Positions 1 to 8,724 of a stretch of 64,000 nt of DNA are shown one piece after another (position 1 is the stretch's first letter; the number at the start of each line of letters is the position of its first letter). A model generated the notes under the pieces. It did no database searches, was not told where the DNA came from, and saw only the letters and a program-made list of their open reading frames with translations. A program made the translations under genes and the position numbers. Source of the stretch: Streptomyces sp. CB01580 (GTDB taxonomy: Bacteria; Actinomycetota; Actinomycetes; Streptomycetales; Streptomycetaceae); contig NZ_LIXJ01000009.1 in the NCBI RefSeq assembly GCF_001905795.1, positions 124,001 through 188,000 of the forward strand, written 5' to 3'.

Positions 1-1
1 C

Positions 2-73
2 ATTTTCGAGGTCATCGAGATGCAGAAGTCCGAGGAGCGCCTCCGTGCCAAGCAGGACGCGCAGGGTCGATAG
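2..73 (+). CDS. C-terminal end of an unidentified gene
   Basis: The window opens inside a reading frame that ends at TAG 71-73. The visible 23 residues (ending KQDAQGR) are charged and helix-like, typical of a cytoplasmic protein tail. The next gene on the opposite strand converges on it with 28 bases between. Nothing in the tail identifies a family, and the call rests only on the open frame and its codon use. Confidence 0.45.
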   Translation: MFEVIEMQKSEERLRAKQDAQGR

Positions 74-101
74 AAGAAACGGGGCGGGCGGAACGCACGG
101 A

Positions 102-521
102 TCAGGCCGAGCGGGCGGAACGCGCCGAGCGCGCAAGGCGATCGACCGACGCCGCCACGGCCCAGGCGGCCCCGGCGCCGACCGCGTACCAGACCAGATC
201 CGGCGCGTTGAAGGTGGATCCGAGCACCAGACGTGCCACCGCGCTGCGCCGGGAGAGGTCCGCGGGAAGCCCGGTCAGTTGCAGCAGTTCGACCGCCCAG
301 CTCACCGCGAGCCCGATGCCGGCCGCGGCGAGGGGCCGGGTGCGGGGCGCGCCCACGAGTACCAAGGTGCAGATCAGGACGGTGTAGAGCGCGTCCCCGG
401 CGTACTTGGCGATGTCGCCCTCGGCCACCGCCCCGACCCCGAGCCCGGCGGCGACGGTCAGCACCGCCGCGCCCGCCGCCATCACCCGCGACACCATCGA
501 CATCGTCCGTACCGCCCCCAT
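102..521 (-). CDS. DUF2809 family small membrane protein
   Basis: A 139-residue protein with about four hydrophobic segments. The KYAGDALYTVLI segment (around 39-50), the AVELLQL segment (around 76-82) and the closing NAPDLVWYAVG block match my memory of the DUF2809 family, which are small VanZ-like inner-membrane proteins of unknown function. An ATG at residue 7 is an alternative start. The C-terminus is a short ARS repeat from a repetitive DNA tract. No operon partner is visible: its neighbour on the left is convergent and the regulator on the right is divergent. Function is unknown. Confidence 0.7.
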   Translation of the reverse strand: MGAVRTMSMVSRVMAAGAAVLTVAAGLGVGAVAEGDIAKYAGDALYTVLICTLVLVGAPRTRPLAAAGIGLAVSWAVELLQLTGLPADLSRRSAVARLVLGSTFNAPDLVWYAVGAGAAWAVAASVDRLARSARSARSA

Positions 522-821
522 CCGATCCGCTCCATCCTCGCCCGATCCGCTCGGGCCGCCGAATCGGCCGGGTCGGCAGCCGGGCCGAGGGACGAACCGG
601 ACGGCACACTCGCGGACACCTCGGACACCTCGGACGTCTCAGACGCCTCGGACGCCTCGGACACCGAAGGCACCTCGGCGGGAGCGCTCGGACGACCCGC
701 GGCAGGCTTGAACGGATGACCCGCGGCGGGAATGCGCGGGCGACCCGCCGACTTTGCCTTCACGGGAGTGACATGCATCAACTTGTGGTCTATACCAGCT
801 AGAGTCGAAGGGAGTCCGTCC
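522..821. other. Intergenic stretch with imperfect 9-bp repeats and a dre-like site
   Basis: I see no convincing gene. Around 610-675 there is an imperfect tandem run of a 9-bp unit close to TCGGACRCC, which reads as low-complexity Ser/Asp or Ser/Glu in either direction. The right end carries the DasR-like palindrome and the ribosome binding site of the GlxA-type regulator (AGGGAG at about 809-814). Confidence 0.5.
785..798. promoter_or_regulatory. DasR-type dre operator candidate
   Basis: GTGGTCTATACCAG is a near-palindrome with perfect TGGT and ACCA arms. It differs by one base from the dre core TGGTCTAGACCA bound by the GntR regulator DasR of streptomycetes. It lies 23 bp before the ATG at 822, where a bound repressor would block transcription of the GlxA-type gene. 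Assignment to DasR is inferred from consensus resemblance only. Confidence 0.55.
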
Positions 822-1811
822 ATGCCGCACCGAGTCGTCGTCCTGGCCCTCGACGGGCTGCTCCCCTTCGAGCTGGGCATCCCGCAAAGGATCTTCGGTC
901 GCTCGATCGGTTCCGAGCCGCTCGACAAGGGCCGCAAGCTCTACGAAGTCGTGACCTGTTCCGTCCGCCCGCCGGGCCCGGTCCGTACGGACGCGGACTT
1001 CACGATCACCGTCGAACGCGGCCCCGAGACCCTGGCCACGGCCGACACGGTGGTGATCCCGGCCAGTTACGAGCTGGGCCCCGTGTACACACAGGGCAGG
1101 CTCACCGACGAACTGGCCGCCGCGTTCGCGTACATCAGGCCGGGCACGCGGATGGTCTCGATCTGTACGGGCAGTTACGTGCTGGCGGCGGCCGGATACC
1201 TGGACGGGCGGCCGGCCACCACCCACTGGTCCTCCGCCGACCACTTCCAGCGGCTGTTCCCGGACGTCCGGGTCGACCCGGACGTCCTGTTCATCGACGA
1301 CGGGGACGTTCTGACCTCCGCCGGGGTCGCCGCCGGGATCGACCTGTGCCTGCACATCGTGCGCCGCGACCACGGCACCGCCGTCGCCAACGACGTCGCC
1401 CGCCGTACCGTCGTACCACCGCACCGGGACGGCGGGCAGGCGCAGTACATCCAACGGCCCGTGCCGGAGGCGCGGCTGGCGACCACCACCACCGCCCGCG
1501 CCTGGGCACTCGGCCGGCTGGAGCACCCGATCCAGCTCCGCGACATGGCGCGGCAGGAGTCGATGAGCGTGCGGACGTTCACCCGCCGCTTCCGGGAGGA
1601 GGTCGGGGTCAGCCCCGTGCAGTGGCTGACCCGTCAACGGGTCGAGCGCGCACGACAGTTGCTGGAGTCGACGGATCTGTCGATCGACCAGGTGGCGCGC
1701 GACGCGGGCTTCGGCACGGCCACCTCGCTGCGACAGCACCTCCAGGCGGTACTGGGGGTCTCCCCCAGCGCGTACCGGCGCACGTTCCGGGACCGGGCCG
1801 CACGGGACTGA
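822..1811 (+). CDS. GlxA-family transcriptional regulator (DJ-1/PfpI plus AraC HTH)
   Basis: A 329-residue cytoplasmic regulator. Residues 1-190 form a DJ-1/PfpI class I amidotransferase-like sensor with the nucleophile-elbow segment SICTGS (Cys115). Residues about 225-329 carry a double AraC helix-turn-helix (SVRTFTRRFREEVGVSP, then SIDQVARDAGFGTATSLRQH). The ATG at 822 is chosen over an in-frame upstream codon at 732 because it has an AGGGAG site and the family normally begins directly with the beta strand VVVLALDG. It is divergent from the DUF2809 gene and convergent with the alcohol dehydrogenase. A dre-like palindrome precedes it. Family members act as activators or repressors responding to small metabolites; the ligand here is unknown. 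Confidence 0.9.
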   Translation: MPHRVVVLALDGLLPFELGIPQRIFGRSIGSEPLDKGRKLYEVVTCSVRPPGPVRTDADFTITVERGPETLATADTVVIPASYELGPVYTQGRLTDELAAAFAYIRPGTRMVSICTGSYVLAAAGYLDGRPATTHWSSADHFQRLFPDVRVDPDVLFIDDGDVLTSAGVAAGIDLCLHIVRRDHGTAVANDVARRTVVPPHRDGGQAQYIQRPVPEARLATTTTARAWALGRLEHPIQLRDMARQESMSVRTFTRRFREEVGVSPVQWLTRQRVERARQLLESTDLSIDQVARDAGFGTATSLRQHLQAVLGVSPSAYRRTFRDRAARD

Positions 1812-1835
1812 CGGGACTGACGGGACTGACGGGAC
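1803..1835. repeat. Short 9-bp tandem repeat at a gene end
   Basis: CGGGACTGA is repeated three times plus a partial fourth copy. The first copy contains the TGA stop of the GlxA-type gene, so slippage here would not alter the protein. Confidence 0.85.
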
Positions 1836-1932
1836 CGGCAGAACCGGACCGGACCCAGGCCCGACAGGACCCGGACCCGGAACCGGGCCGCGCGGGACGG
1901 AGCCGAGGTCCGCCTCGTCCGGGCCACCGGGT

Positions 1933-2988
1933 TCAGAAGACCAGCACCCCCCGGGCCACCCGGCCGTGGTGCGCGTCGTCCGCCGCCTTGGCGAAGTCCT
2001 CCACCGGGTAGGTCTCGGTGACGAGTTCGTCCAGCAGCAGCCTGCCCTCCCGGTACAGCTCGGCGTACAGCGCGATGTCCCGCTGCGGGCGCGAGGATCC
2101 GTAGCGGCATCCCAGGATCGACTTGTCCAGGTACATCGACGAGACGAGGAACGACGCCTCCGCCGTCGCCGCCGGAACCCCCAGCAGGACCGCCTGCCCA
2201 TGCCGGTCCAGCAGGTCGATCGCGGTGCGGATCAGTTCCGTACGGCCCACGCATTCGAAGGCGTGGTCGGCGCCGTGCGGCAGGATCTCCCGTACGCCGT
2301 CGGGCGACGCCGAGGTCAGGAAGTGCGTGGCGCCGAAGCGCCGGGCCACCGCCTCCTTCGCCGGGTTGGCGTCGATCGCGACGATCGTCAGGGCGCCCGC
2401 GATCCGGGCCCCCTGGATCACGTTGAGCCCGATGCCGCCGGTGCCGATCACCACCACCGTGTCGCCGCGGTCGACCTTCGCCCGGTTGAGCACGGCCCCG
2501 ACCCCGGTCAGCACCCCGCAGCCGATCAGGGCCGCCGAGGTGAACGGCAGATCGGCCGGGATCTTCACGGCCTGCACGGCCTTGACCAGGGTCCGTTCCG
2601 CGAAGGCCGAGTTGGAGGCGAACTGGTACAGCGACTCGCCCCGCCGGGAGAACGGCCGCCCCGGCATACCGATCGCCTTGCGGCACATCGTCGGCCGGCC
2701 CCGGTCGCACTGCGCGCACGCCCCGCAGTTGGCCAGCGTCGACAGGGCCACGTGGTCGCCGGGCGCCACGTGGCCGACGCCCGCGCCGACCGCCTCGACC
2801 ACGCCCGCGCCCTCGTGCCCCAGCACCACCGGCGACGGGAACGGGATCGTCCCGTCGACCACCGACAGGTCGCTGTGGCACAGCCCGGCCGCGGCCACCG
2901 CCACCAGCACCTCGCCCGGCCCCGGCTCCCGTATCTCCAGATCGTCGACGACCTCGGTGCGACTGCCGTCGAAGACGACGCCTCTCAT
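1933..2988 (-). CDS. Zinc-dependent alcohol dehydrogenase (MDR family)
   Basis: A 351-residue NAD(P)-dependent oxidoreductase of the GroES-like medium-chain family. Catalytic zinc ligands are in the GLCHSD segment (Cys37) and GHEGAG (His58). Four structural zinc cysteines occur at 88, 91, 94 and 102, and a Rossmann motif GTGGIG lies near 180. It probably oxidises a primary alcohol or a hydroxy intermediate to the aldehyde or ketone. The ATG overlaps the TGA of the upstream acyl-CoA dehydrogenase (ATGA), so the two are translationally coupled, which places it in fatty or branched acid catabolism. The substrate cannot be read from sequence. Confidence 0.92.
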   Translation of the reverse strand: MRGVVFDGSRTEVVDDLEIREPGPGEVLVAVAAAGLCHSDLSVVDGTIPFPSPVVLGHEGAGVVEAVGAGVGHVAPGDHVALSTLANCGACAQCDRGRPTMCRKAIGMPGRPFSRRGESLYQFASNSAFAERTLVKAVQAVKIPADLPFTSAALIGCGVLTGVGAVLNRAKVDRGDTVVVIGTGGIGLNVIQGARIAGALTIVAIDANPAKEAVARRFGATHFLTSASPDGVREILPHGADHAFECVGRTELIRTAIDLLDRHGQAVLLGVPAATAEASFLVSSMYLDKSILGCRYGSSRPQRDIALYAELYREGRLLLDELVTETYPVEDFAKAADDAHHGRVARGVLVF

Positions 2989-4214
2989 CCCGACTCCCTC
3001 GGTAGGCCGAGCACCCGCTCGGCGATGATGTTCCGCTGGATCTCGTCCGAGCCGCCGTAGATGGTGTCGGACCGGGTGAACAGGAACAGCCGCTGCGTCT
3101 CGTCGAGTTCGTACGGGACGTCCGGCGTCCAGTCGTACGGGCCGACGGCCCCGGCCGCGCCCCTGATCCGTACGGCGAGTTCGCCCAGGCGCTGATGCCA
3201 GCCGCCCCACAGCAGCTTCGCCACGCTGGGCGCGCCGGGGTCGCCGACGGCTCCCAGGGTGCACAGGGCGTTCCAGCGCATGACCTTGAGCTCCGCCCAC
3301 TGCCGGACGAGGCTGTCGCGCAGCACCGGGTCGGTGACGGCTCCGGTGGTCACGGCGCCCCGCACCACCCGTTCGAGCTCGGCGGCGAATCCGATCTGCT
3401 GGACGAGCGTGGAGACGCCGCGCTCCAGGGCCAGCAGTCCCATGGCGACGGTCCAGCCGTTGCCCTCGCCGCCGACGCACTCCTCGGCGTGCGCCCCGTC
3501 GAAGAAGACCTCGTTGAACTCGCTGGTGCCCGACATCTGGCGGATCGGCCGCACCTCGATCCGGCCCGGCTGGTCCATCGGCACGAGCAGGAACGACAGG
3601 CCGTGATGGCGCCGGGAGCCGGGCTCCGTGCGGGCCAGCACGAAGCACCAGTCGGCCTCCCGGGCGAGCGACGTCCAGATCTTCTGCCCGGTCACGCGGT
3701 GGCCGCCGCGTGCGGGGTCGGGGACGGCGCTGGTCCGTATCCCGGCGAGGTCGGATCCGGCGCCGGGCTCGCTGTAGCCCTGGCACCACAGCTCCTCGCC
3801 GCGCGCGACGGCGGGCAGGAAGCGCCGCCGCTGCTCGGGGGTGCCGTGGGCGATCAACGTCGGGGCCAGGAGGTTCTCACCGATGTGGCCGACCCGGGCG
3901 GGTGCGGCGGCGCGGGCGTACTCCTCCGCCCAGACGACCTGCTGGGTCAGGCTCGCCCGCCGGTTCCCGTACCCGCCGCCGTCCCTGCGGCCGTCCCCGT
4001 CTTCGTCGCCTTCGCCGTCGGGCCAGCCGAGGCCGATCCAGCCGCCGCGCCCGAGTTCGCCTTCCCAGGCACGGCGGACACCGACGCTCTCGTGCTCGCT
4101 GCCCGGCCCACCGGTGCCGGCCGCCGCCGCGTACGCGTCGACGAGGTGTTCGTCCAGCCAGGCGCGGGCCTCCGCGCGGAAGGCGGTGTCGTCCGGGCCG
4201 AGGGTGAAGTCCAC
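2985..4214 (-). CDS. Acyl-CoA dehydrogenase
   Basis: A 409-residue FAD-dependent flavoprotein that introduces an alpha,beta double bond into acyl-CoA. The CQGYSEPGAGSDLA segment and IWTSLA are the classic FAD/substrate-binding blocks, and the C-terminal QRNIIAERVLGLP helix is typical of the long-branch ACADs that often work on bulky substrates such as steroid side chains or aromatics. The GTG start at 4214 has an excellent GGAGG site four bases upstream. A Gly/Asp-rich linker (about 78-95) is a local oddity. It is coupled to the alcohol dehydrogenase through ATGA, and a 154-bp gap separates it from the SDR upstream in the same direction. Confidence 0.93.
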   Translation of the reverse strand: MDFTLGPDDTAFRAEARAWLDEHLVDAYAAAAGTGGPGSEHESVGVRRAWEGELGRGGWIGLGWPDGEGDEDGDGRRDGGGYGNRRASLTQQVVWAEEYARAAAPARVGHIGENLLAPTLIAHGTPEQRRRFLPAVARGEELWCQGYSEPGAGSDLAGIRTSAVPDPARGGHRVTGQKIWTSLAREADWCFVLARTEPGSRRHHGLSFLLVPMDQPGRIEVRPIRQMSGTSEFNEVFFDGAHAEECVGGEGNGWTVAMGLLALERGVSTLVQQIGFAAELERVVRGAVTTGAVTDPVLRDSLVRQWAELKVMRWNALCTLGAVGDPGAPSVAKLLWGGWHQRLGELAVRIRGAAGAVGPYDWTPDVPYELDETQRLFLFTRSDTIYGGSDEIQRNIIAERVLGLPRESG

Positions 4215-4368
4215 GTTGCCTCCTGCGTACGGGTACGGAGCGAGGGGGCCGCCCGGCGCCCCGCGCACCGGGGCCGGACGGCGCTTCGGTGGGATCCGCG
4301 TCGGTACGGTCCGCACCGGGGAACGCCCGCGGAAGCGGGGTCCCGCGGGACGTCCTGGAAGGTCCCCG

Positions 4369-5283
4369 TCAGGCGTTCGGCCGGGCCTTGGCAGCCGCCG
4401 CCGCTGCCATCTCCTCCAGCTGCGCGAGCATGGGCATGGGGTCGGTGCCCACCGTCCCCGGCAGGAAGTCGGCGATCCGTTCCGGGGTCCACGGGCCCTC
4501 CGCGTACCCGGCGCGCAGCTCCCTCGGCTGTGCCCAGACCGCGATCTTCGGCCCGGCGACGGTGTACACCTGGCCGGTGATCCGCTCCTTGCGGGCCCGG
4601 TCGCTGAGCAGGTAGACGACGAGCGCCGCCACGTCCTCCGGCTCGCCGATCTCCTTGAGCTCCATGGGCACGTTGGCGGACATCCGGGTGCGGGCGACCG
4701 GGGCGACGGCGTTCGCCGTGACGCCGTACTTGTGCAGACCGAGGGCCGCGCTCCGTACCAGCGAGATGATCCCGCCCTTCGCGGCGCTGTAGTTGGCCTG
4801 GGCGACGCTGCCCTGGTGGTTGCCGCTGGTGAATCCGATGAGCGTGCCGCCGCCGTCCTGCTTGCGCATGACCGCCGACGCGGCCCTGAAGACGGTGAAG
4901 GTGCCCTTGAGATGGGTGGCGACGACCGGGTCCCACTCCTCCTCGGACATGTTGAACAGCATCCGTTCGCGCAGGATGCCGGCCACGCACACGACCCCGT
5001 CGATCCGGCCGTACCGCGCGAGCGCCGTGTCCACGATCCGCTGCCCGCCCGCCATCGTGGAGATGTCGTCGGCGACGGCCACCGCCTGCCCGCCCGCCGC
5101 CTCGATCTCCTTGACGACGGACTCGGCCACCTCGCTGCTCGGCTCGCCGCCGTCGACGGAGACGCCGTAGTCGTTGACGACGACCCGGGCGCCCTCGGCC
5201 GCCGCCGCGATCGCGACCGCCCGTCCGATGCCGCGACCGGCACCCGTCACGGCCACCACTTTGCCTGCCAAGAAGTTCCCCAT
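4369..5283 (-). CDS. Short-chain dehydrogenase/reductase, hydroxyacyl-CoA type
   Basis: A 304-residue SDR with the cofactor motif TGAGRGIG (14-21) and a conserved catalytic YSAAK after TSGNHQG. The VVVNDYG segment after the second strand resembles peroxisomal multifunctional enzyme type (3R)-hydroxyacyl-CoA dehydrogenases, so a beta-oxidation-type step is the best guess. The C-terminal extension beyond about 245 is longer than in plain FabG proteins. It is divergent from the cyclase gene, with the 17-bp palindrome at 5305-5321 just upstream of its ATG, and probably heads an operon with the downstream dehydrogenases. Confidence 0.9.
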   Translation of the reverse strand: MGNFLAGKVVAVTGAGRGIGRAVAIAAAAEGARVVVNDYGVSVDGGEPSSEVAESVVKEIEAAGGQAVAVADDISTMAGGQRIVDTALARYGRIDGVVCVAGILRERMLFNMSEEEWDPVVATHLKGTFTVFRAASAVMRKQDGGGTLIGFTSGNHQGSVAQANYSAAKGGIISLVRSAALGLHKYGVTANAVAPVARTRMSANVPMELKEIGEPEDVAALVVYLLSDRARKERITGQVYTVAGPKIAVWAQPRELRAGYAEGPWTPERIADFLPGTVGTDPMPMLAQLEEMAAAAAAKARPNA

Positions 5284-5304
5284 GCCCGGCCCCTTCCCGC
5301 GATT

Positions 5305-5321
5305 TCTGACGGACCGTTAGA
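5305..5321. promoter_or_regulatory. 17-bp palindromic operator, copy 1
   Basis: TCTGACGGACCGTTAGA is an inverted repeat around one central base and has the size of a TetR-family operator. It lies between the divergent SDR (ATG 22 bp to the left) and cyclase (GTG 47 bp to the right). Two further copies occur at 11273 and 11362. Confidence 0.7.
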
Positions 5322-5367
5322 TTTTATGGGCCATCAGGTCCGCGAACACAAGCCCTGGGGAGGCGCC

Positions 5368-6294
5368 GTGTCACTGCCGGAGGAGTTCCACGACATCGCC
5401 AAGCGCGTGAACAACTGGGGCCGTTGGGGCGCCGACGACGAGATCGGGACGCTCAACCTGATCACCGACTCCGTCGTACGGGACGCCGCCGCCACGGTCC
5501 GCTCCGGGAGACGCGTCCCGCTCGCGCTCCCCCTCCAACAGGACGGCGTGCAGAGCGGTCTGGTCCCCGGGAGGATCAACCCGCTGCACACCATGGTCCA
5601 GATCAACCAGGAGCTCTTCGGCCCCGGCACCGTCGCCACCAGCGACGACTCGGCCGTGCTGAGCCTCCAGACGGCCACCCACTGGGACGCCCTCACCCAC
5701 GTCTCGCACTCCGGGAGGATCTACAACGGCCGCCCGGCCGACACGATCACCGCGCACGAGGGTGCGCGGTTCAGCGGCATCGACAAGGTGCCGCACCTCG
5801 TCTCGCGCGGAATCCTCCTCGACGTGGCCCGCGCGCACGGCGTGGACCGGCTGCCCGGCGACCACGCCGTCACTCCCGAGGACCTGGACGCGGCGGAGGA
5901 CCTGGCCGGGGTCCGGGTCCGTTCCGGCGACATCGTCCTCGTACGGACGGGGCAGGTGCGGGTCTATCTGGCGGGTGACAGGCCCGCGTACGCCTACCCC
6001 TCCCCCGGCCTCTCGATACGCACACCCGAGTGGTTCCGCGCGCGCGACGTGGCGGCGGTCGCCAACGACACCCTGACCTTCGAGATCTTCCCGCCCGAGA
6101 TCGAGGACCTGTGGCTGGGCGTGCACGCGCTGGACCTGGTCGAGATGGGCATGCTCCAGGGCCAGAACTGGAACCTGGAGACACTGTCCACGGCCTGTGC
6201 GCAGGAGAAGCGCTACGCCTTCCTGCTGTCGGCGATGCCCGAACCGTTCGTCGGCGCCACCGGCACCCCGGTCGCCCCGGTCGCCGTGCTGTGA
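5368..6294 (+). CDS. Cyclase-family (kynurenine formamidase-like) metal hydrolase
   Basis: A 308-residue member of the Cyclase_2/PF04199 family. The metal-binding motif appears as HWDALTHVSH (about residues 109-118), matching the family HxxTHxD region, and an Arg/Glu-rich C-terminal half follows. Family members hydrolyse amides or ring-opened keto compounds with Zn or Mn. I choose GTG 5368 because GGGGAGG precedes it; an in-frame ATG at 5326 has no ribosome site and sits directly against the operator. It is divergent from the SDR and shares its operator, so it probably acts in the same pathway. The substrate is unknown. Confidence 0.85.
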   Translation: MSLPEEFHDIAKRVNNWGRWGADDEIGTLNLITDSVVRDAAATVRSGRRVPLALPLQQDGVQSGLVPGRINPLHTMVQINQELFGPGTVATSDDSAVLSLQTATHWDALTHVSHSGRIYNGRPADTITAHEGARFSGIDKVPHLVSRGILLDVARAHGVDRLPGDHAVTPEDLDAAEDLAGVRVRSGDIVLVRTGQVRVYLAGDRPAYAYPSPGLSIRTPEWFRARDVAAVANDTLTFEIFPPEIEDLWLGVHALDLVEMGMLQGQNWNLETLSTACAQEKRYAFLLSAMPEPFVGATGTPVAPVAVL

Positions 6295-6379
6295 CCCGGG
6301 CCCCTCGGGCCCCGGACCCGGCGCGGCCCGAAAGGCTCCGCTCGGCCCCAACCGCCCCTCGGGGCCACTGCTTTAACCT

Positions 6380-7018
6380 TTATGCACGTCGTGTGACAGC
6401 GCGCGGGGACTCGTACGCCTTGCGGTCCGCGCTCCCCGTGCCGCCGACGCCGCCCACGCACGAGGAACCGCCCGCGCAGGGCGTACCGCCCACGCACGAC
6501 GTGCCATGGACCGCGCGTGTGTGTGCGCCGGGCGCCGCGTGGGTGTCCTTCGCCCCCGAGGGGGTCCGGAGCGCCTGGCCGCCCGGGTGCAGGGGGACGA
6601 CCTGGACCAGCGGGGGTTCCCGGTCGACCTCGCACCAGATGCGCTTGCCCGCGCCCTCCGGCTGCCAGCCCCAGCGGTCGGCGAGGCCGTCGACCAGTTC
6701 CAGTCCGCGGCCACCGGTGTCCTCGCCCAGCGCGTGGCGCTGCTGCGGCGGGCGGCAACTGGCGTCGGCCACCTCGACCCGTACCGTCCCGGAGCCGGCC
6801 CCGCTCGCGCAGCCGAACAGCATGCGCAGCACGGCCGGGCAGCCCGTATGGACCACCGCGTTCGTGACGAGCTCCGAGATCAGCAGGATGAGGGTCTCGG
6901 CCAGCGGCTCGTCACCCCTCATCCCCGACCCGATCAGTCTCGACCGCGCCCATCTGCGTGCCCGCCCGACCTCTGCGGGATCCGGACCGACCTCCAGCTG
7001 AACCTGAAGCACCTGCAC
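6380..7018 (-). CDS. ATP-binding anti-sigma-factor-like protein (HATPase_c)
   Basis: A 212-residue protein. The first 130 residues form a GHKL ATPase fold of the RsbW/SpoIIAB type, with the N-box ELVTNAVVHT (about 49-58), the G1 box VEVADAS and the G2 segment GRGLELVDGLAD. Such proteins bind and inhibit sigma factors or phosphorylate STAS antagonists. The C-terminal 80 residues are low-complexity (repeated CVGG/GG). It starts with GTG without a strong ribosome site. It interrupts the catabolic locus and has no visible partner sigma factor nearby; streptomycetes carry dozens of such orphan genes. Confidence 0.85.
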   Translation of the reverse strand: MQVLQVQLEVGPDPAEVGRARRWARSRLIGSGMRGDEPLAETLILLISELVTNAVVHTGCPAVLRMLFGCASGAGSGTVRVEVADASCRPPQQRHALGEDTGGRGLELVDGLADRWGWQPEGAGKRIWCEVDREPPLVQVVPLHPGGQALRTPSGAKDTHAAPGAHTRAVHGTSCVGGTPCAGGSSCVGGVGGTGSADRKAYESPRAVTRRA

Positions 7019-7679
7019 CGCTCACACCATCCGAACCGGCGGACACATCGCCTCGCGCCTCCTCGGGGTCACGGAACGTGATTCCCGTACGCGACAGCAT
7101 GGTTGACGTACAGTCACCGCAACAAGCGCTTCGGGCATATTCCAGCGCGAAGGAGTACGCGTGGTACATACTGTGCGACGCACATTGCGGGGAGTCGAAC
7201 AGAAGCGCGTGGAGGTCTCGGGAATCTCCCGGGCGGGACCGGTGTCACCACCCGGAATGCGGGCCGACCGCCCCCTCCGGTCCGGAGCCGCCACGCGGGC
7301 AACTCCCGGATCGTCCGGTACACCCGGCCCCAGAACCTCTCGCACCCCACGGAGAGTACCCGAGGTGACCGCCGACTCCGCCCCGTGACGAATCCACCCG
7401 CGGGCACGGGCCTCGCTCCCGAGGCGGCCGAATGCACCGCGTGACTCCGTACCGTGAGGCCCCGGGGCCCCTCCGTCACCTCTCCGCCAACCGCGTTCGC
7501 ACATATCTGCGGGCGGGAATTCTTCACGGAACCCGACCGACTCGAGCACGGATTCGAACCGCCCGACACGAGTCCCGACCGGACCGGACACGGATCCGAG
7601 ACAGTTTCAGCACAAGTCCGAAGCCGGCGTCGGCGACGCACCCCCGCGCCGGCCCCGTTGCGGAACCCCGGCGCCGGTC
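7019..7679. other. 661-bp intergenic region with one weak small ORF
   Basis: It lies between the divergent start of the anti-sigma-like gene and the end of an acyl-CoA dehydrogenase. Base composition is lower in GC than the flanks around 7080-7200. GTG 7161 is preceded by GAAGGAG and opens a 75-codon frame to 7388, but its product is Arg/Pro/Ser-rich and unlike any protein I know, so I do not call it a gene. A TTGACG box is present at 7104. This may be the site of an eroded HTH/DUF397-type gene that often accompanies such anti-sigma genes. Confidence 0.4.
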
Positions 7680-8717
7680 TCAGCGCGGTATCCCGGCGCC
7701 TCCACGCAGATCCGACGCGAGTCGTTCCTCGGCCGCCGCCGCCCCGATCCACCGGCCGGAGCGCAGCCAGGCCCGCTTGAGGTGCAGGTGGACGTCCGCC
7801 TCCCAGGTGAAGCCCATGCCGCCGTGCACCTGGAGGCAGTCGCGGGCGTTGCGGACCGCCGCCTCGTCGGCGAGCAGCTTGGCGCCGGCGATCTCGACGG
7901 GGTCCGCGGTCACGGCCGCCGCGTAGACGGCGCAGCGCGCCAACTCGGCCCGGACCAGCATGTCGGCGCACAGGTGTTTGACCGCCTGGAACGATCCGAT
8001 CGGGGCGCCGAACTGCTCGCGTCCACCGGCGTGTTGAACAGCCATCTCGGTCGTGCGGGCGGCGCTGCCGAGCTGTTCGGCGGCGGCGAGCAGAGCGCCC
8101 TCGTCACGCCACCGGGCCGTCCGGCCGGACAACAGCTCACCGGACAGCCGCTCGTGGGACGCTCCGGCGGGGGCGGTGATCCGCCACAGCGGGGTGAACG
8201 GGTCGATCGACCGTACGGGCTCGGCGGCCCCGCCCACGAGGCCCCGCAGTTCCCCGCCCGTCACGGCGTACGCCCGCTCCGGGCCCGACTCCGACGCCCG
8301 CTCCGGCGCCCGCGCCCCCACGTCCTCCGGGCCGAGCACCAGCAGCGCGTCCGCGTCCCCCAGGTGTTCCACCGGCCGGCCCGGCTCCAGCACGGCGACC
8401 ACCGCCGTCCCCTCCGCCGCGCCCTTCACGGCCCCCGCCGCGAGGTGCGTGGCGATCAGCGGCCCCGGCAACAGCGCCCGCCCGGCCTCCTCGAAGAGGA
8501 GGACCGCCTCGGGCAGCCCGAGCCCGGCGCCGCCCTCCGCCTCCGGCAGCCGCAGTGCGAAGAACCCCGCCTCGCCGAGCTCCCGCCACAGCCCGCGGTC
8601 CACCGCTGTGCCCGCGTCGAGGGCCGCCCGCATCCGGTCCCTGCCGAAGCGCCCGGCGAGGATGTCCCCTGTCCCCGAGCGCAGGGCCCGCTGGTCGTCC
8701 GAGAGCTGGAAGTCCAT
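7680..8717 (-). CDS. Acyl-CoA dehydrogenase, short type
   Basis: A 345-residue ACAD beginning MDFQLSDDQRALR, with an alanine-rich N-terminal helical domain and the C-terminal MGFTWEADVHLHLKRAW block. The middle beta domain is shorter and lacks the usual WIT/WTS motif. This resembles the beta partner of alpha2-beta2 heteromeric ACADs (FadE pairs of actinobacterial steroid degradation), in which one subunit keeps the FAD site and the other contributes structure. It follows the next ACAD by only seven bases, which fits a heteromeric pair encoded together. Confidence 0.9.
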   Translation of the reverse strand: MDFQLSDDQRALRSGTGDILAGRFGRDRMRAALDAGTAVDRGLWRELGEAGFFALRLPEAEGGAGLGLPEAVLLFEEAGRALLPGPLIATHLAAGAVKGAAEGTAVVAVLEPGRPVEHLGDADALLVLGPEDVGARAPERASESGPERAYAVTGGELRGLVGGAAEPVRSIDPFTPLWRITAPAGASHERLSGELLSGRTARWRDEGALLAAAEQLGSAARTTEMAVQHAGGREQFGAPIGSFQAVKHLCADMLVRAELARCAVYAAAVTADPVEIAGAKLLADEAAVRNARDCLQVHGGMGFTWEADVHLHLKRAWLRSGRWIGAAAAEERLASDLRGGAGIPR

Positions 8718-8724
8718 GGCCGGT

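Noticed and set aside
1803..1835. 9-bp tandem repeats considered as an operator array
   Set aside because: They lie at a gene end, start within the stop codon and have no palindromic structure.
639..3789. Very long open frames opposite or across the GlxA, alcohol dehydrogenase and acyl-CoA dehydrogenase genes
   Set aside because: They are Arg/Pro/Gly-rich shadows caused by GC bias; the opposite or alternative frames carry clear family motifs.
7161..7388. 75-codon ORF with a good GAAGGAG site
   Set aside because: Product is low complexity and resembles no family; no other support than the ribosome site.
7545..7565. GGATTCGAACCG, resembling a reversed tRNA T-loop
   Set aside because: The T-stem bases do not pair and no acceptor or anticodon stem is present.
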